DNA of 64,000 nucleotides from Modestobacter versicolor (lineage in GTDB: Bacteria; Actinomycetota; Actinomycetes; Mycobacteriales; Geodermatophilaceae). The position numbers were made by a program, and so were the translations under genes. Every line of letters begins with the position of its first letter. Position 1 is the stretch's first letter. Below the pieces are notes generated by a model. That model searched no databases and was not told the DNA's origin. It worked only from the letters and a program-made list of their open reading frames with translations. The stretch lies in NCBI RefSeq assembly GCF_014195485.1, contig NZ_JACIBU010000001.1, forward strand, positions 434,001 through 498,000, written 5' to 3'. Below, piece after piece: positions 56,653 through 64,000 of the stretch.

Positions 56653-58827
56653 TCAGCGGCGGACGGCGGCTGCCAGCTCCTGGTCGTGGGGCCGCCGGGC
56701 GGGACCGGCCCCGGGGCCGCCGTCGTCGGCGGTCTCGGCCTCGATCGTGGGCAGGAGGCGGTCGAGCCAGCCGGGCAGCCACCAGCTGCGGTGACCGAGC
56801 AGGGTCATCGTGGCCGGCACGAGCACCATCCGGACGACGGTGGCGTCCAGCAGCACGGCGACGGCCATGCCCAGGCCCAGCTGGCGGACGACGAGGTCGG
56901 ACTCGGTGGCGAAGCCGAGGAAGACGACCACCATGACGGCGGCCGCGGTCGAGATGACCCGGCCGGTCCCCGCGACGCCCTGCACGACGCTGGCCCGGGC
57001 GTCCCCGCTGCGCAGCCAGTGCTCCCGGATCCGGGAGAGCAGGAACACCTCGTAGTCCATCGACAGGCCGAAGAGGATCGCGAACATCAGGATCGGCAGC
57101 CAGCTGGACACCGGCATCGCGTGGTCCAGGCCGACGAACCCGGTGCCCCAGCCCCACTGGAACACCGCGGTCACCACGCCGTAGGCGGCCCCGATCGACA
57201 GCAGGTTCAGCGCCGCCGCCTTCAGCGGTACGACGACCGAGCGGAACATCGCGGCGAGCAGCAGCATCGACACCGCGACGACGAAGCCGACGACCAGCCA
57301 CACCCGGTCGGACAGCAGGACGGAGATGTCGGAGAACATGGCCGTGCTGCCGGTGACCTCCGCGCCGTCCAGGTCGGCGCGGACCTCCTCCAGGAGCGTG
57401 GGCGTGCGCTCGTCGGCCGGCCCGAACGCCGGCTGCGCCTCGAGCACCGCCACCTGGCCGTCGGGTGAGACCACCGGCCCGGTGACAGCGACCACGTCGT
57501 CGACCGCCCGCAGCCGTTCGGCGGCCGCCGCGACGCCCTCGTCGCCGACGGCCGCTCGGTCGACGACCACGGTGAGCGGACCGTTCGCGCCCGGTCCGAA
57601 CTCGGCCGCGATGAGGTCGTAGGCCTGGCGCGTCGTGCTGTCGGCCGCGTTGTTGGACACGTCGCGCGGGAAGGTCCGCATGTCGAAGGCGGGCGCCGCC
57701 AGCGCTCCGATCAGGACGAGGGCACCCAGCGCCCACGGCACCGGACGGCGGGCGACGGCGGCCGCCCACCGCGCGGACAGCGGCGCGCGCGACGGTCGCC
57801 GCCGCCGGGGCGGCAGGCCGCGCCGCTCCCGCCGGGGCAGCAGCCGCCGGCCGAGCAGCCCGCAGAACGCGGGGACCAGCGTCAGGGCGGCGGTGGCGAC
57901 GGCCACCACCGAGATGCCGGTCGCGAACCCGTACGAGGAGTAGATGGGCACGCCCGCCAGCGGGAGCCCCATCAGCGACACCAGCACGATCGCCGCCGCG
58001 AAAACCACCGACCGGCCCGCGGTGGCGGTCGCCCGGGCCGCGGCCTCGACGACCGGCACGCCGGCCCGCAGGTGCTCGAGGTGGCGGGAGACCAGGAGCA
58101 GCGCGTAGTCGATGCCGACCCCGAGGCCCACCATCACCGCGACGGTCGGGGCGGTGGTGCTGACGTCGGTCACGGCGGCCAGCAGGGTGACCCCGGCCGC
58201 GGAGACGCCGAGGCCGGCGAGGGCCACCAGCAGCGGCAGCCCGGCGGCCACGACCGTCCCCAGGACGAGCGTCAGCAGCAGCAGCGCCACGACGACGCCG
58301 GCGACCTCGCCGGTGCCCTGCACCTCCTCGGGCGAGGTGTTCGGCAGCTGGCCGCCGAGCTCCACCTGGAGGCCGTCGGCGGCCCCGTCCACCGCGCTCT
58401 GCAGCGCGTCCACCCCGAGGCCGCCCGCCAGGTCGGGGTGGGTGACGGGCACGTCGAAGACCACGGCCAGCAGCGCGGTGTCCCGGTCCTCGGAGAAGCG
58501 CGGCGGTACGACCGACGTGACGTGCTCGACCTCCGCCACCCGGGCGGTCAGCTCGGCGAGATCGGCGTCGCCCAGCCGGCCGCCGGCCGGGTCGTGCACG
58601 ACGACCTGGGCGGAGCTGCCGGCCGCGCCCGACCCGGGGAAGTGCTCGCGCAGCTGCTCGGTGCCGGCCAGCGCGGGGGCGCCCTCGACGTCGAAGTCGT
58701 CCTGGGGCGTGCCGCCGAGGGCGCCGGCGGTCAGCGTGGCCGCGACGGCGACGAGCAGCCAGGCCGCGAGCGTGCGCCACGGGTGCGCCGCCGTGCCGCG
58801 GCCGAGCCGGTGCAGGAACCGGCTCAT
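56653..58827 (-). CDS. MMPL-family RND-type exporter
   Basis: A 724-residue transporter. It opens HRLGRGTAAHPWRTLAAWLL, followed by a periplasmic loop (about 40-170), the first helix bundle with VMVGLGVGIDYALLLVSRHLE carrying the Asp-Tyr proton relay, a second loop, and the second bundle with ILMFAILFGLSMDYEVFLLS. The C-terminal tail is short and basic. It is of the same family as the gene at 28431 but only distantly alike in the loops, so it likely has another substrate. Its ATG at 58827 overlaps the stop of the upstream XRE gene (ATGA), so both are co-expressed and the regulator may control the exporter. Confidence 0.92.
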   Translation of the reverse strand: MSRFLHRLGRGTAAHPWRTLAAWLLVAVAATLTAGALGGTPQDDFDVEGAPALAGTEQLREHFPGSGAAGSSAQVVVHDPAGGRLGDADLAELTARVAEVEHVTSVVPPRFSEDRDTALLAVVFDVPVTHPDLAGGLGVDALQSAVDGAADGLQVELGGQLPNTSPEEVQGTGEVAGVVVALLLLTLVLGTVVAAGLPLLVALAGLGVSAAGVTLLAAVTDVSTTAPTVAVMVGLGVGIDYALLLVSRHLEHLRAGVPVVEAAARATATAGRSVVFAAAIVLVSLMGLPLAGVPIYSSYGFATGISVVAVATAALTLVPAFCGLLGRRLLPRRERRGLPPRRRRPSRAPLSARWAAAVARRPVPWALGALVLIGALAAPAFDMRTFPRDVSNNAADSTTRQAYDLIAAEFGPGANGPLTVVVDRAAVGDEGVAAAAERLRAVDDVVAVTGPVVSPDGQVAVLEAQPAFGPADERTPTLLEEVRADLDGAEVTGSTAMFSDISVLLSDRVWLVVGFVVAVSMLLLAAMFRSVVVPLKAAALNLLSIGAAYGVVTAVFQWGWGTGFVGLDHAMPVSSWLPILMFAILFGLSMDYEVFLLSRIREHWLRSGDARASVVQGVAGTGRVISTAAAVMVVVFLGFATESDLVVRQLGLGMAVAVLLDATVVRMVLVPATMTLLGHRSWWLPGWLDRLLPTIEAETADDGGPGAGPARRPHDQELAAAVRR

Positions 58828-59702
58828 GACCGATCACCCGGCTCCGCGCCGGAGGGCGCGAGGGACAGGGACTGCGCGCCGATGACCGTGAGCACCTGGA
58901 GCTTCTCGTGGCTCTCGGTGCCGGGCACGGCCGTGTAGACCATCAGGCGGTGGGCCTGGTGCGGGTCGACGAGCGTCTGGCAGTTCAGCACCAGCCGGCC
59001 CACCTCGGGGTGCTGGTAGCGCTTGACCTCGTCGACGTGGATGCCCACCTCGTGGACCTCCCACAGGGAGCGGAACTCCTGGCTCCGCTCCAGCAGGAGG
59101 TCGGCCAGGTGCGCAGCCCGCGACCCGGGTCCCCGCATCGTCATGATCGCCCGCAGCCCGGCGGCGTACATGCGGGACAGGTGGGCGCGGTCCTCCGGCA
59201 CGTGCAGCTCGCGGGCCGCCGGATCGGTGAACCAGCGGTAGCCCCGGCTGCGCGCCGGGCCGGTGTACCGCATGGCGTCGCCGACGAGGGCCACCGCCGG
59301 CGGCGTCTGCCGCAGGGTCTCGCCCAGCTCGGTGACGATCTCGGCCGGGGTGTCGCCGAGGCGGTCGAAGATCCGCAGCAGCCCGGGGCTGATGTGCTCG
59401 CTGCCGGTTCCGCGCGGCGGCGGCTGCTGCCCGGCCAGCCGGTACAGGTGGTCGCGCTCGTCGAGGGACAGGTGCAGCCCCTGCGCGATCGAGGCGATCA
59501 TCTGCGCGGACGGCTGCGGACCCCGCTCCCGCTCGAGCCGCGTGTAGTAGTCGTTCGACATGTGGCAGAGGGCCGCGACCTCCTCGCGCCGCAGGCCGGC
59601 GGTCCGGCGCCGCGCCCCGCGGGGCAGGCCGACGTCCTCGGGCTGCAGCGCCTCGCGGCGGGCCCGTAGGAACCCTGCCAACCCGGCTCGATCGATGACC
59701 AC
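58824..59702 (-). CDS. XRE-family regulator with MmyB-like ligand domain
   Basis: A 292-residue regulator paralogous to the one at 36767. The helix-turn-helix is at about 25-75 ([40 protein letters not shown]) and the MmyB-like domain at about 105-275 ([55 protein letters not shown]), a fold that holds a fatty acid in relatives. The GTG at 59702 is used. Its stop overlaps the MMPL start, and it faces an SDR gene across a 204-base gap with a perfect 17-base inverted repeat, so it probably controls the SDR and the exporter together. Confidence 0.92.
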   Translation of the reverse strand: MVIDRAGLAGFLRARREALQPEDVGLPRGARRRTAGLRREEVAALCHMSNDYYTRLERERGPQPSAQMIASIAQGLHLSLDERDHLYRLAGQQPPPRGTGSEHISPGLLRIFDRLGDTPAEIVTELGETLRQTPPAVALVGDAMRYTGPARSRGYRWFTDPAARELHVPEDRAHLSRMYAAGLRAIMTMRGPGSRAAHLADLLLERSQEFRSLWEVHEVGIHVDEVKRYQHPEVGRLVLNCQTLVDPHQAHRLMVYTAVPGTESHEKLQVLTVIGAQSLSLAPSGAEPGDRS

Positions 59703-59782
59703 GTGTGTCCTCCCGGTGCACGTCCTGCCGACCTCGTCGGGCGGCGCAGCTCTGTCTACCGGCGCCGCTCCGGCACATCCAC

Positions 59783-59831
59783 GGCCTCCCGATCCCCCCT
59801 TCGGCGGCCCGGACGGGGGGATCGGGAGGCC
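59783..59831. promoter_or_regulatory. Long palindrome in the XRE/SDR gap
   Basis: GGCCTCCCGATCCCCCC (59783-59799) and GGGGGGATCGGGAGGCC (59815-59831) are perfect 17-base inverted arms around 15 bases. It lies midway between the divergent starts at 59702 and 59907. The size suits a dimeric regulator on both arms or two dimers, and the GGGGGATCG core recurs at 37660-37668 next to the paralogous regulator. Confidence 0.75.
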
Positions 59832-59906
59832 CTGCCTCCCGCCGGCGGGACCGGGGACGGTGAGGCCACGGCGCGACCAGCGCGCCACGGAGACAGGAGC
59901 CCGACG

Positions 59907-60902
59907 ATGGCCCGTACGACGATCGACATCACCCTCCCGGACCTGACGGGAAAGCGGGCAGTCCTCACCGGCGGCAGCGACGGCATCGGCCTGGTGATCG
60001 CCCGCCGCCTGGCCGCGGCCGGGGCCGACCTGGTCCTGCCGGTCCGCAACCGCGGCAAGGGCGAGGCCGCGGTCGCCGAGATCCGGGCGCGCGTCCCGCA
60101 CGCGAGCATCACCCTCGCCGCACTCGACCTGGCCTCGCTCGACTCGGTCGCCGCCTTCGCCGGCACCCTGGTGACCGAGGGCCGGCCGATCGACGTCCTG
60201 GTCAACAACGCCGGCGTCATGACGCCCCCGCAGCGGCGGACGTCGGCCGACGGGCACGAGCTGCAGCTCGCGACCAACCACCTCGGCCACGTCGCCCTCG
60301 TGGGGCACCTGCTGCCGCTGCTGCGCGCCGGCCGGGCCCGCGTCACCTGGCAGTCGAGCGTGGCCGCGAGCAGCAACGCCGTGCACTGGGACGACCTCGA
60401 CTGGGAGCGCTCCTACCACCCGCAGCGGGCCTACAGCTCGTCGAAGATCGCCGTCGGCCTCTTCGCGCTGGAGCTCGACCGCCGCAGCGCGGCCGGCGGG
60501 TGGGGGATCACGAGCAACGTCTCGCACCCGGGCATCGCCCCGACGAACCTGCTCGCGGCCCAGCCGGGGATCGGGCGGGCCACGGAGTCGCGGGGGATCC
60601 GGCTGATCAGGCGGCTCTCGCGGTGGGGCATCGCGGGGACGCCGGAGACCGCCGCGCTGCCCGCCCTGCTCGCCGCGACGTCACCGGACGCCGCCGGTGG
60701 GCGCTTCTACGGGCCCAGCCGGTTCGGGCACATGAGCGGGGCGCCGGCCGAGCAGCCGCTGTACCGGCGCTTCCGGAGCACCGAGGACGCGCAGCGCATC
60801 TGGCAGCTGTCCGAGCAGCTGTCGGGGGTGTCGTTCCCTGACGGCGGCACGAGCGCCAGGACCGGGCAGACCGCCCTGGACATCGTGCGTGACCCGGTCT
60901 GA
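59907..60902 (+). CDS. Short-chain dehydrogenase, retinol dehydrogenase-like
   Basis: A 331-residue SDR. The nucleotide loop is [20 protein letters not shown] (about 17-36), an Arg in the second strand ([17 protein letters not shown]) favours NADP, the NAG motif is [13 protein letters not shown], the catalytic Ser is in WQSSVAASS and the YxxxK pair is YSSSK. The tail ([20 protein letters not shown]) marks the same subgroup as the SDR at 22931. AGGAGC lies before the ATG at 59907. It is divergent from an MmyB-type XRE gene and followed by a PmtA-like methyltransferase, the same SDR-methyltransferase pairing as at 22.3-23.8 kb. Confidence 0.9.
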   Translation: MARTTIDITLPDLTGKRAVLTGGSDGIGLVIARRLAAAGADLVLPVRNRGKGEAAVAEIRARVPHASITLAALDLASLDSVAAFAGTLVTEGRPIDVLVNNAGVMTPPQRRTSADGHELQLATNHLGHVALVGHLLPLLRAGRARVTWQSSVAASSNAVHWDDLDWERSYHPQRAYSSSKIAVGLFALELDRRSAAGGWGITSNVSHPGIAPTNLLAAQPGIGRATESRGIRLIRRLSRWGIAGTPETAALPALLAATSPDAAGGRFYGPSRFGHMSGAPAEQPLYRRFRSTEDAQRIWQLSEQLSGVSFPDGGTSARTGQTALDIVRDPV

Positions 60903-60933
60903 CGGCGGCGTGCGAGAAGGAGTCAGCGGCCCG

Positions 60934-61581
60934 GTGACCGGTCGACCGCCGTCCCCTCCCACGACCACCTCGGCAGCCGGAGGGACCCGCGTGTTCCTCC
61001 GGGAGTTCGTCCGCGCGCCGCTGCGCACGGCGTCCGTGGTGCCGAGCTCCCGGGCCCTGGCGGAGCGCATGATCGCGCCGCTGCTGGCGGCGTCGTCGAG
61101 GGCGGACGCGCCGGTGGTGGTGGAGCTGGGACCGGGCACCGGGGCCGTCACCGCCGCCCTGCGCGCAGCGGTGCCCGAGCTCCGCTACCTGGGCGTCGAG
61201 CTGAACCCGGCGATGGCCGACCACCTGGCCGCCCGGTTCCCCGGGATCGACCTCGTCCGCGGGCCGGCGTCCGTCCTCCCGCAGGCCCTCGCAGAGCGCG
61301 GTCTGCGGGAGGTCGACCTGGTCGTCAGCGGCCTGCCCTGGCAGGCCTTCGCCGGCAGCGACGGCACCGCGCTCGTCTCGGCCATCGCGGCCCACCTCGC
61401 CCCGTCGGGGGCGCACACCCAGTTCACCTACCGCTGGAGTCGCTGGGCGCCACCCGGCCGTCGGCAGCACCGCGAGCTCCAGCGGTTCTTCGGCCACGTC
61501 GACCTGTCGCCGACGGTGTGGCCGAACGTGCCGCCGGCCGTCGTCTACACCGCGACGCTCCCCCGGCCGGACGGCGTCTGA
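60934..61581 (+). CDS. PmtA-like SAM-dependent methyltransferase
   Basis: A 215-residue class I methyltransferase related to phospholipid N-methyltransferases. A helix FLREFVRAPLRTASVVPSSR (about 21-40) leads to motif I VVVELGPGTGAVTAAL, motif II LGVELNPAMA, and the motif IV stretch VDLVVSGLPWQAFA; the end has NVPPAVVYTATLP. It aligns along its length with the methyltransferase at 22333, and both follow an SDR. AAGGAG lies 11 bases before the GTG at 60934; a GTG at 60889 inside the SDR gene end is an alternative start. The true acceptor is unknown. Confidence 0.82.
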   Translation: MTGRPPSPPTTTSAAGGTRVFLREFVRAPLRTASVVPSSRALAERMIAPLLAASSRADAPVVVELGPGTGAVTAALRAAVPELRYLGVELNPAMADHLAARFPGIDLVRGPASVLPQALAERGLREVDLVVSGLPWQAFAGSDGTALVSAIAAHLAPSGAHTQFTYRWSRWAPPGRRQHRELQRFFGHVDLSPTVWPNVPPAVVYTATLPRPDGV

Positions 61582-61582
61582 C

Positions 61583-61630
61583 GACGGTCGTGCCCCGGTG
61601 GGGGTCTCGAGCCCACCGGGCACGACCGTC
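61583..61630. terminator. Strong bidirectional terminator hairpin
   Basis: A stem of 19 pairs with one bulged C: GACGGTCGTGCCC (61583-61595) and what follows to GGTGGG pair with CCCACCGGGCACGACCGTC (61612-61630). It fills the gap between the methyltransferase stop at 61581 and the convergent DUF4342 stop at 61638. Confidence 0.85.
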
Positions 61631-61637
61631 ACAGACA

Positions 61638-61919
61638 TCAGGCGGGGGCTTCGTCGGCACCCCGTCGCTCGACACCGATCGTGACGTGGGTGAAGAGGGC
61701 GGCGACGGCGCCGAGGGCGACGAGCGCCGGCCAGACCAGCGCCCCGGCCGCAGCCACCGCCACGCCCGCGGTCAGCGGGACCTCGAGGACCGTCTCGCCG
61801 TCCTCCTTCTTGATCGACAGGCGACTCACGTTGCCCTCGTGGACGAGCTCGCGCACGCGGGTCACCAGCTCGTCACCGGCCACCTGGATCTCCTGGTACC
61901 GGCTGTTGGCTGCAGGCAT
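61638..61919 (-). CDS. DUF4342 protein
   Basis: A 93-residue protein of the DUF4342 family. The N-terminal half is a helix that looks like a UBA-type or HTH-type fold (AGDELVTRVRELVHEGNVSR, LSIKKEDGETVLEVPLTAGV), in which the strand LSIKKEDGETVLEVPL is diagnostic. The C-terminal half is one long hydrophobic segment (AVAAAGALVWPALVALGAVA), so it is membrane-bound with its conserved part in the cytosol. The role is unknown. GGAGG precedes the ATG at 61919. It is divergent from a membrane protein gene next to a two-component system, hinting at a link with envelope stress. Confidence 0.88.
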   Translation of the reverse strand: MPAANSRYQEIQVAGDELVTRVRELVHEGNVSRLSIKKEDGETVLEVPLTAGVAVAAAGALVWPALVALGAVAALFTHVTIGVERRGADEAPA

Positions 61920-62020
61920 GTCGTGGTCCTCCCACCGTCGGGCCGGGCTGGTCCCGGCCACGGCGAGGAGCCTCGACGCGCGCCGGTGGCCGCCACATCG
62001 GCCTGCTGGGGTGTCCCGGG

Positions 62021-62065
62021 CCGTACCGGGGGGTGACGCCGAGCGGGACCCGCCCGCCCTACGGT
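62021..62065 (+). promoter_or_regulatory. Promoter-like block shared with the kinase gene upstream region
   Basis: CCGTACCGGGGGGTGACG (62021-62038) and CGCCCTACGGT (62055-62065) lie before the gene at 62099. The same elements recur before the histidine kinase: GGTACGGGGGG (62667-62677), GGTGACGACG (62692-62701) and CGCCCTACTGT (62714-62724). TAC-GT may be the -10; the shared upstream part could be a site for the adjoining response regulator. Confidence 0.45.
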
Positions 62066-62098
62066 CGCCGCCCCACGACGTCGAGAGGTTGGCAGACC

Positions 62099-62650
62099 AT
62101 GGCCCCCAGCGGTTCCCGGTACACGCTCGCACCGATCGCCACCCGGGTCGCCCACCCGTTGCTCCGGGCCCGCTCGCTCCCCCCGGCGGCGGTCGCGCAC
62201 GCCGTCCACGGTCTCGTCCTGTTCGTGGCCGTCGTCGGCGCGACGTACGTGGCGGACTACCCGGCGAGGAAGGTGCTGCTCTTCTCCACGGGGGCGGTCG
62301 TGCTCTTCTGGGTGGCGCACGTGTACGCGGCGGCGCTGGCCCACCAGCACGAGCCGGAGGACTCCGGGCGCACCGGGCCGGCGGTCGTCGCCCGCGAGGC
62401 GCGGCGCGCGCTGCCGTTGCTGGAGGCGTGCGTCGTCCCGGCGCTGCCGCTGGTCCCCGCCGCGTTGGGGCTGCTCGCGCTGCCGCTCGCCTACGCCGCG
62501 AGCGTGACCATCGGCATCGTCGTCCTCGCCGCGGTCGGCTTCGCCGCCCTGCACGCCCGGCAGGCGTCCGTGCGCCGGTCCCTGGCGGCCGCCGCCGCGA
62601 CCGGGGGCATCGGTGCCGTCATCATCGCGGCCGAGACCTTCTGGCACTGA
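62099..62650 (+). CDS. Membrane protein of unknown function
   Basis: A 183-residue integral membrane protein with four or five helices: about 40-60 (VAHAVHGLVLFVAVVGATYV), 67-88 (KVLLFSTGAVVLFWVAHVYA), 119-140 (PLVPAALGLLALPLAYAASV) and two at the end (TIGIVVLAAVGFAALHARQA; GGIGAVIIAAETFWH). Motifs such as HVYAAALAHQHE are seen in a conserved actinobacterial family without a known role. The ATG at 62099 is taken because the hydrophobic part begins soon after. It shares its upstream region layout with the histidine kinase gene that follows on the same strand, so it may be a target of that system. Confidence 0.82.
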   Translation: MAPSGSRYTLAPIATRVAHPLLRARSLPPAAVAHAVHGLVLFVAVVGATYVADYPARKVLLFSTGAVVLFWVAHVYAAALAHQHEPEDSGRTGPAVVAREARRALPLLEACVVPALPLVPAALGLLALPLAYAASVTIGIVVLAAVGFAALHARQASVRRSLAAAAATGGIGAVIIAAETFWH

Positions 62651-62656
62651 GCCCGA

Positions 62657-62674
62657 CCCGTACGCCGGTACGGG
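62657..62674. promoter_or_regulatory. Inverted repeat upstream of the histidine kinase
   Basis: CCCGTAC (62657-62663) and GTACGGG (62668-62674) flank GCCG, starting seven bases after the stop of the membrane protein gene and 59 bases before the kinase GTG at 62733. It may be an operator for the response regulator at the window edge or act as a short terminator for the upstream gene. Confidence 0.45.
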
Positions 62675-62732
62675 GGGAGGCCCTCCGTCGAGGTGACGAC
62701 GGGCGGGCCGGCTCGCCCTACTGTTCTCGCTC

Positions 62733-63998
62733 GTGACCGCCCGGGGACCGCGCCGCTCGGAGGTCGTCCTTGCCGACCTCCCGACCCGGAGGCGTCCGGC
62801 CGCGCCGTTGTCGTTCCGGGCGTGGTGCACCGTGGCCGTGTTCTGCGCGGCGCTCTACACGGTGGCGGTGCCGCTCACGAGCGCGACCTACCACCTGCAC
62901 CTCGTGGTCGCGTTCACCGTGGCCACCATCCAGTGCGGCTCGCTCGTCGTCGCGGTGCACCGACCGCTCGTCGGCTCCGTGCTGCACGTGCTGTGCATCG
63001 TCGCGCTGGCGTTGGCGGTCCGTGACTCGGGCGCAGGACCGTGGCCGTTGCCGGTCACCGGACTGGTGTCGCTGGGCGCGCTGGTCCTGCTGGTGGGGAT
63101 CCGCGAGCGGTGGACCGTCTCGGTCTCCGTCTGGTGGCTCAGCGTCGTCGCCCTGGTCGCCGTCATCGCCGCCTCCCCGGCGCGGTACGAGGTCGACGGC
63201 GAGTGGGGCACGAACCTGACGGTGTACGCCAGCTACACCGCCACGGTCCTCGTGGCGGCCATCGCGATCGGCCAGCGGCACCGCATCCGCGCCGACCTGG
63301 CGGAGGCGCGGCGGGACGCCGAGCTCGAGCACGCCCAGCGTCTCTACGTCGAGGAACGCGCCCGGATCGCGCGGGAGCTGCACGACATCGTCGCCCACAG
63401 CATGTCCGTCATCCACATGCAGGCGCTCTCCGCGCCGTACCGGCTCCCCGAGGTGCCGTCGCCGGCGGTGCGGGAGGAGTTCCAGGACATCGCCCGGTCG
63501 GCTCGCGGCGCCTTGGGGGAGATGCGCCAGATGCTGGGCGCGCTCAGGTCGGAGGACGACGAGGCCGAGCTCGCCCCGCAACCGCGGATCAGCGACATCC
63601 AGCAGCTCGCCGACGCCACGTCGCGGGCCGGCAGCCCCGTGTCGGTCCGCATCGACGCCGAGACCGGCACCGTGAGCGGGCCCGTCCAGCTGACGACCTA
63701 CCGCGTCGTGCAGGAGGCGCTGAGCAACGTGGTGCGCCACGCACCCGGGGCGCCGGCGACGGTGTCCGCGACGCTGGACGGCGGGGCGCTGCGCATCTGC
63801 GTGCAGAACGCCCCGCCCCTGGCGCGGGCGGGGCTCCCCGGCGCACCGACCCCCGATCGGGGCGGGCAGGGGATCCGAGGGATGCGCGAGCGGCTCGGTG
63901 TGCTCGGCGGTCAGCTCTCCGTGCGCGCGACCGCCGACGGGGGCTACCTCGTGGACGCCACGATCCCGGTGGAGAGCGCCCCGGGGGAGGGGCGATGA
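62733..63998 (+). CDS. NarL-type sensor histidine kinase (HisKA_3)
   Basis: A 421-residue membrane kinase of the LiaS/DesK-like class. Four or five helices occupy about residues 28-185 (FRAWCTVAVFCAALYTVAVP onward) with little outside, so it probably senses membrane state. HisKA_3 is at about 208-275 with the phospho-His in IARELHDIVAHSMSV near residue 215; HATPase follows at about 310-415 (VVQEALSNVVRHAPGAPATV, with the GQGIRGMRERLGVLGG lid). The GTG at 62733 is the start. Its stop overlaps the ATG of the next gene (ATGA), which must be the LuxR-type response regulator, off the window. Confidence 0.92.
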   Translation: MTARGPRRSEVVLADLPTRRRPAAPLSFRAWCTVAVFCAALYTVAVPLTSATYHLHLVVAFTVATIQCGSLVVAVHRPLVGSVLHVLCIVALALAVRDSGAGPWPLPVTGLVSLGALVLLVGIRERWTVSVSVWWLSVVALVAVIAASPARYEVDGEWGTNLTVYASYTATVLVAAIAIGQRHRIRADLAEARRDAELEHAQRLYVEERARIARELHDIVAHSMSVIHMQALSAPYRLPEVPSPAVREEFQDIARSARGALGEMRQMLGALRSEDDEAELAPQPRISDIQQLADATSRAGSPVSVRIDAETGTVSGPVQLTTYRVVQEALSNVVRHAPGAPATVSATLDGGALRICVQNAPPLARAGLPGAPTPDRGGQGIRGMRERLGVLGGQLSVRATADGGYLVDATIPVESAPGEGR

Positions 63999-64000
63999 CC
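63995..64000 (+). CDS. Start of the next gene, presumably a LuxR-type response regulator
   Basis: Only ATGACC is visible, overlapping the kinase stop by four bases. HisKA_3 kinases are nearly always followed by a NarL/LuxR-type response regulator in this coupling, so that is the expected product; nothing in the six bases proves it. Confidence 0.4.

Noticed and set aside
1..64000. tRNA, rRNA, CRISPR, insertion sequence or prophage features
   Set aside because: No cloverleaf T-loop motif in context, no regularly spaced repeats, no transposase, integrase or phage structural gene was found on reading both strands.

Overview
The window is very GC-rich DNA with dense, often overlapping genes, many GTG starts, PP2C/HATPase/STAS partner-switching parts, GAF-ANTAR regulators and WYL and MmyB-type XRE regulators. 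This points to a soil or stone-dwelling actinobacterium; the gene mix resembles Geodermatophilaceae (Blastococcus, Modestobacter, Geodermatophilus), but that family call is inference from style, not from a marker gene. No rRNA, tRNA, CRISPR array, insertion sequence or prophage was seen.

Layout. 0-12.6 kb: an edge-truncated EamA transporter, an ECF sigma factor with its zinc-finger anti-sigma factor, a membrane-anchored lipase, a YdcF-like protein, a VanZ-RDD protein, a divergent thioredoxin-reductase-like/MerR pair, a WYL regulator with a divergent hydrolase, a GNAT, a deoxyribosyltransferase-like protein and a DeoR regulator. 12.7-22.0 kb: a signalling hub of three SpoIIE/PP2C phosphatases, two HATPase (anti-sigma kinase-like) proteins and three GAF-ANTAR proteins. 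22.2-26.7 kb: an SDR/methyltransferase pair with a divergent TetR and three operators, a GNAT and an odd alpha/beta hydrolase. 26.8-35.1 kb: a four-gene minus-strand operon (MMPL, membrane protein, STAS, DedA), then an ABC exporter followed by an OmpR/histidine-kinase pair. 35.2-39.9 kb: small regulator-plus-enzyme units (hydrolase/TetR, XRE/SDR, TetR/RibD-like). 39.9-49.5 kb: a catabolic cluster with a TRAP transporter, an AroE-like dehydrogenase, a QsuB-type 3-dehydroshikimate dehydratase, an MBL hydrolase, a TIM-barrel protein, and LacI and TetR regulators, consistent with use of quinate/shikimate-type compounds through protocatechuate. 49.7-58.8 kb: XRE/quinone reductase, UvrC-like nuclease, B3/B4 protein, a third HATPase, a PaaX-like regulator, a secreted hydrolase and a second MMPL exporter. 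58.8-64 kb: XRE/SDR/methyltransferase module, DUF4342 protein, a membrane protein, and a histidine kinase whose response regulator starts at the right edge.

Two themes stand out. First, the left 26 kb carries at least five decayed gene copies: a sigma region-4 fragment, an SDR collapsed to its two ends, two quinone-reductase N-termini cut at about the same place, and a VanZ fragment. Second, many regulators sit divergently beside their likely target with a readable palindrome between them (MerR, TetR x3, DeoR, LacI, MmyB-type XRE), so local circuits can be proposed directly from the DNA.
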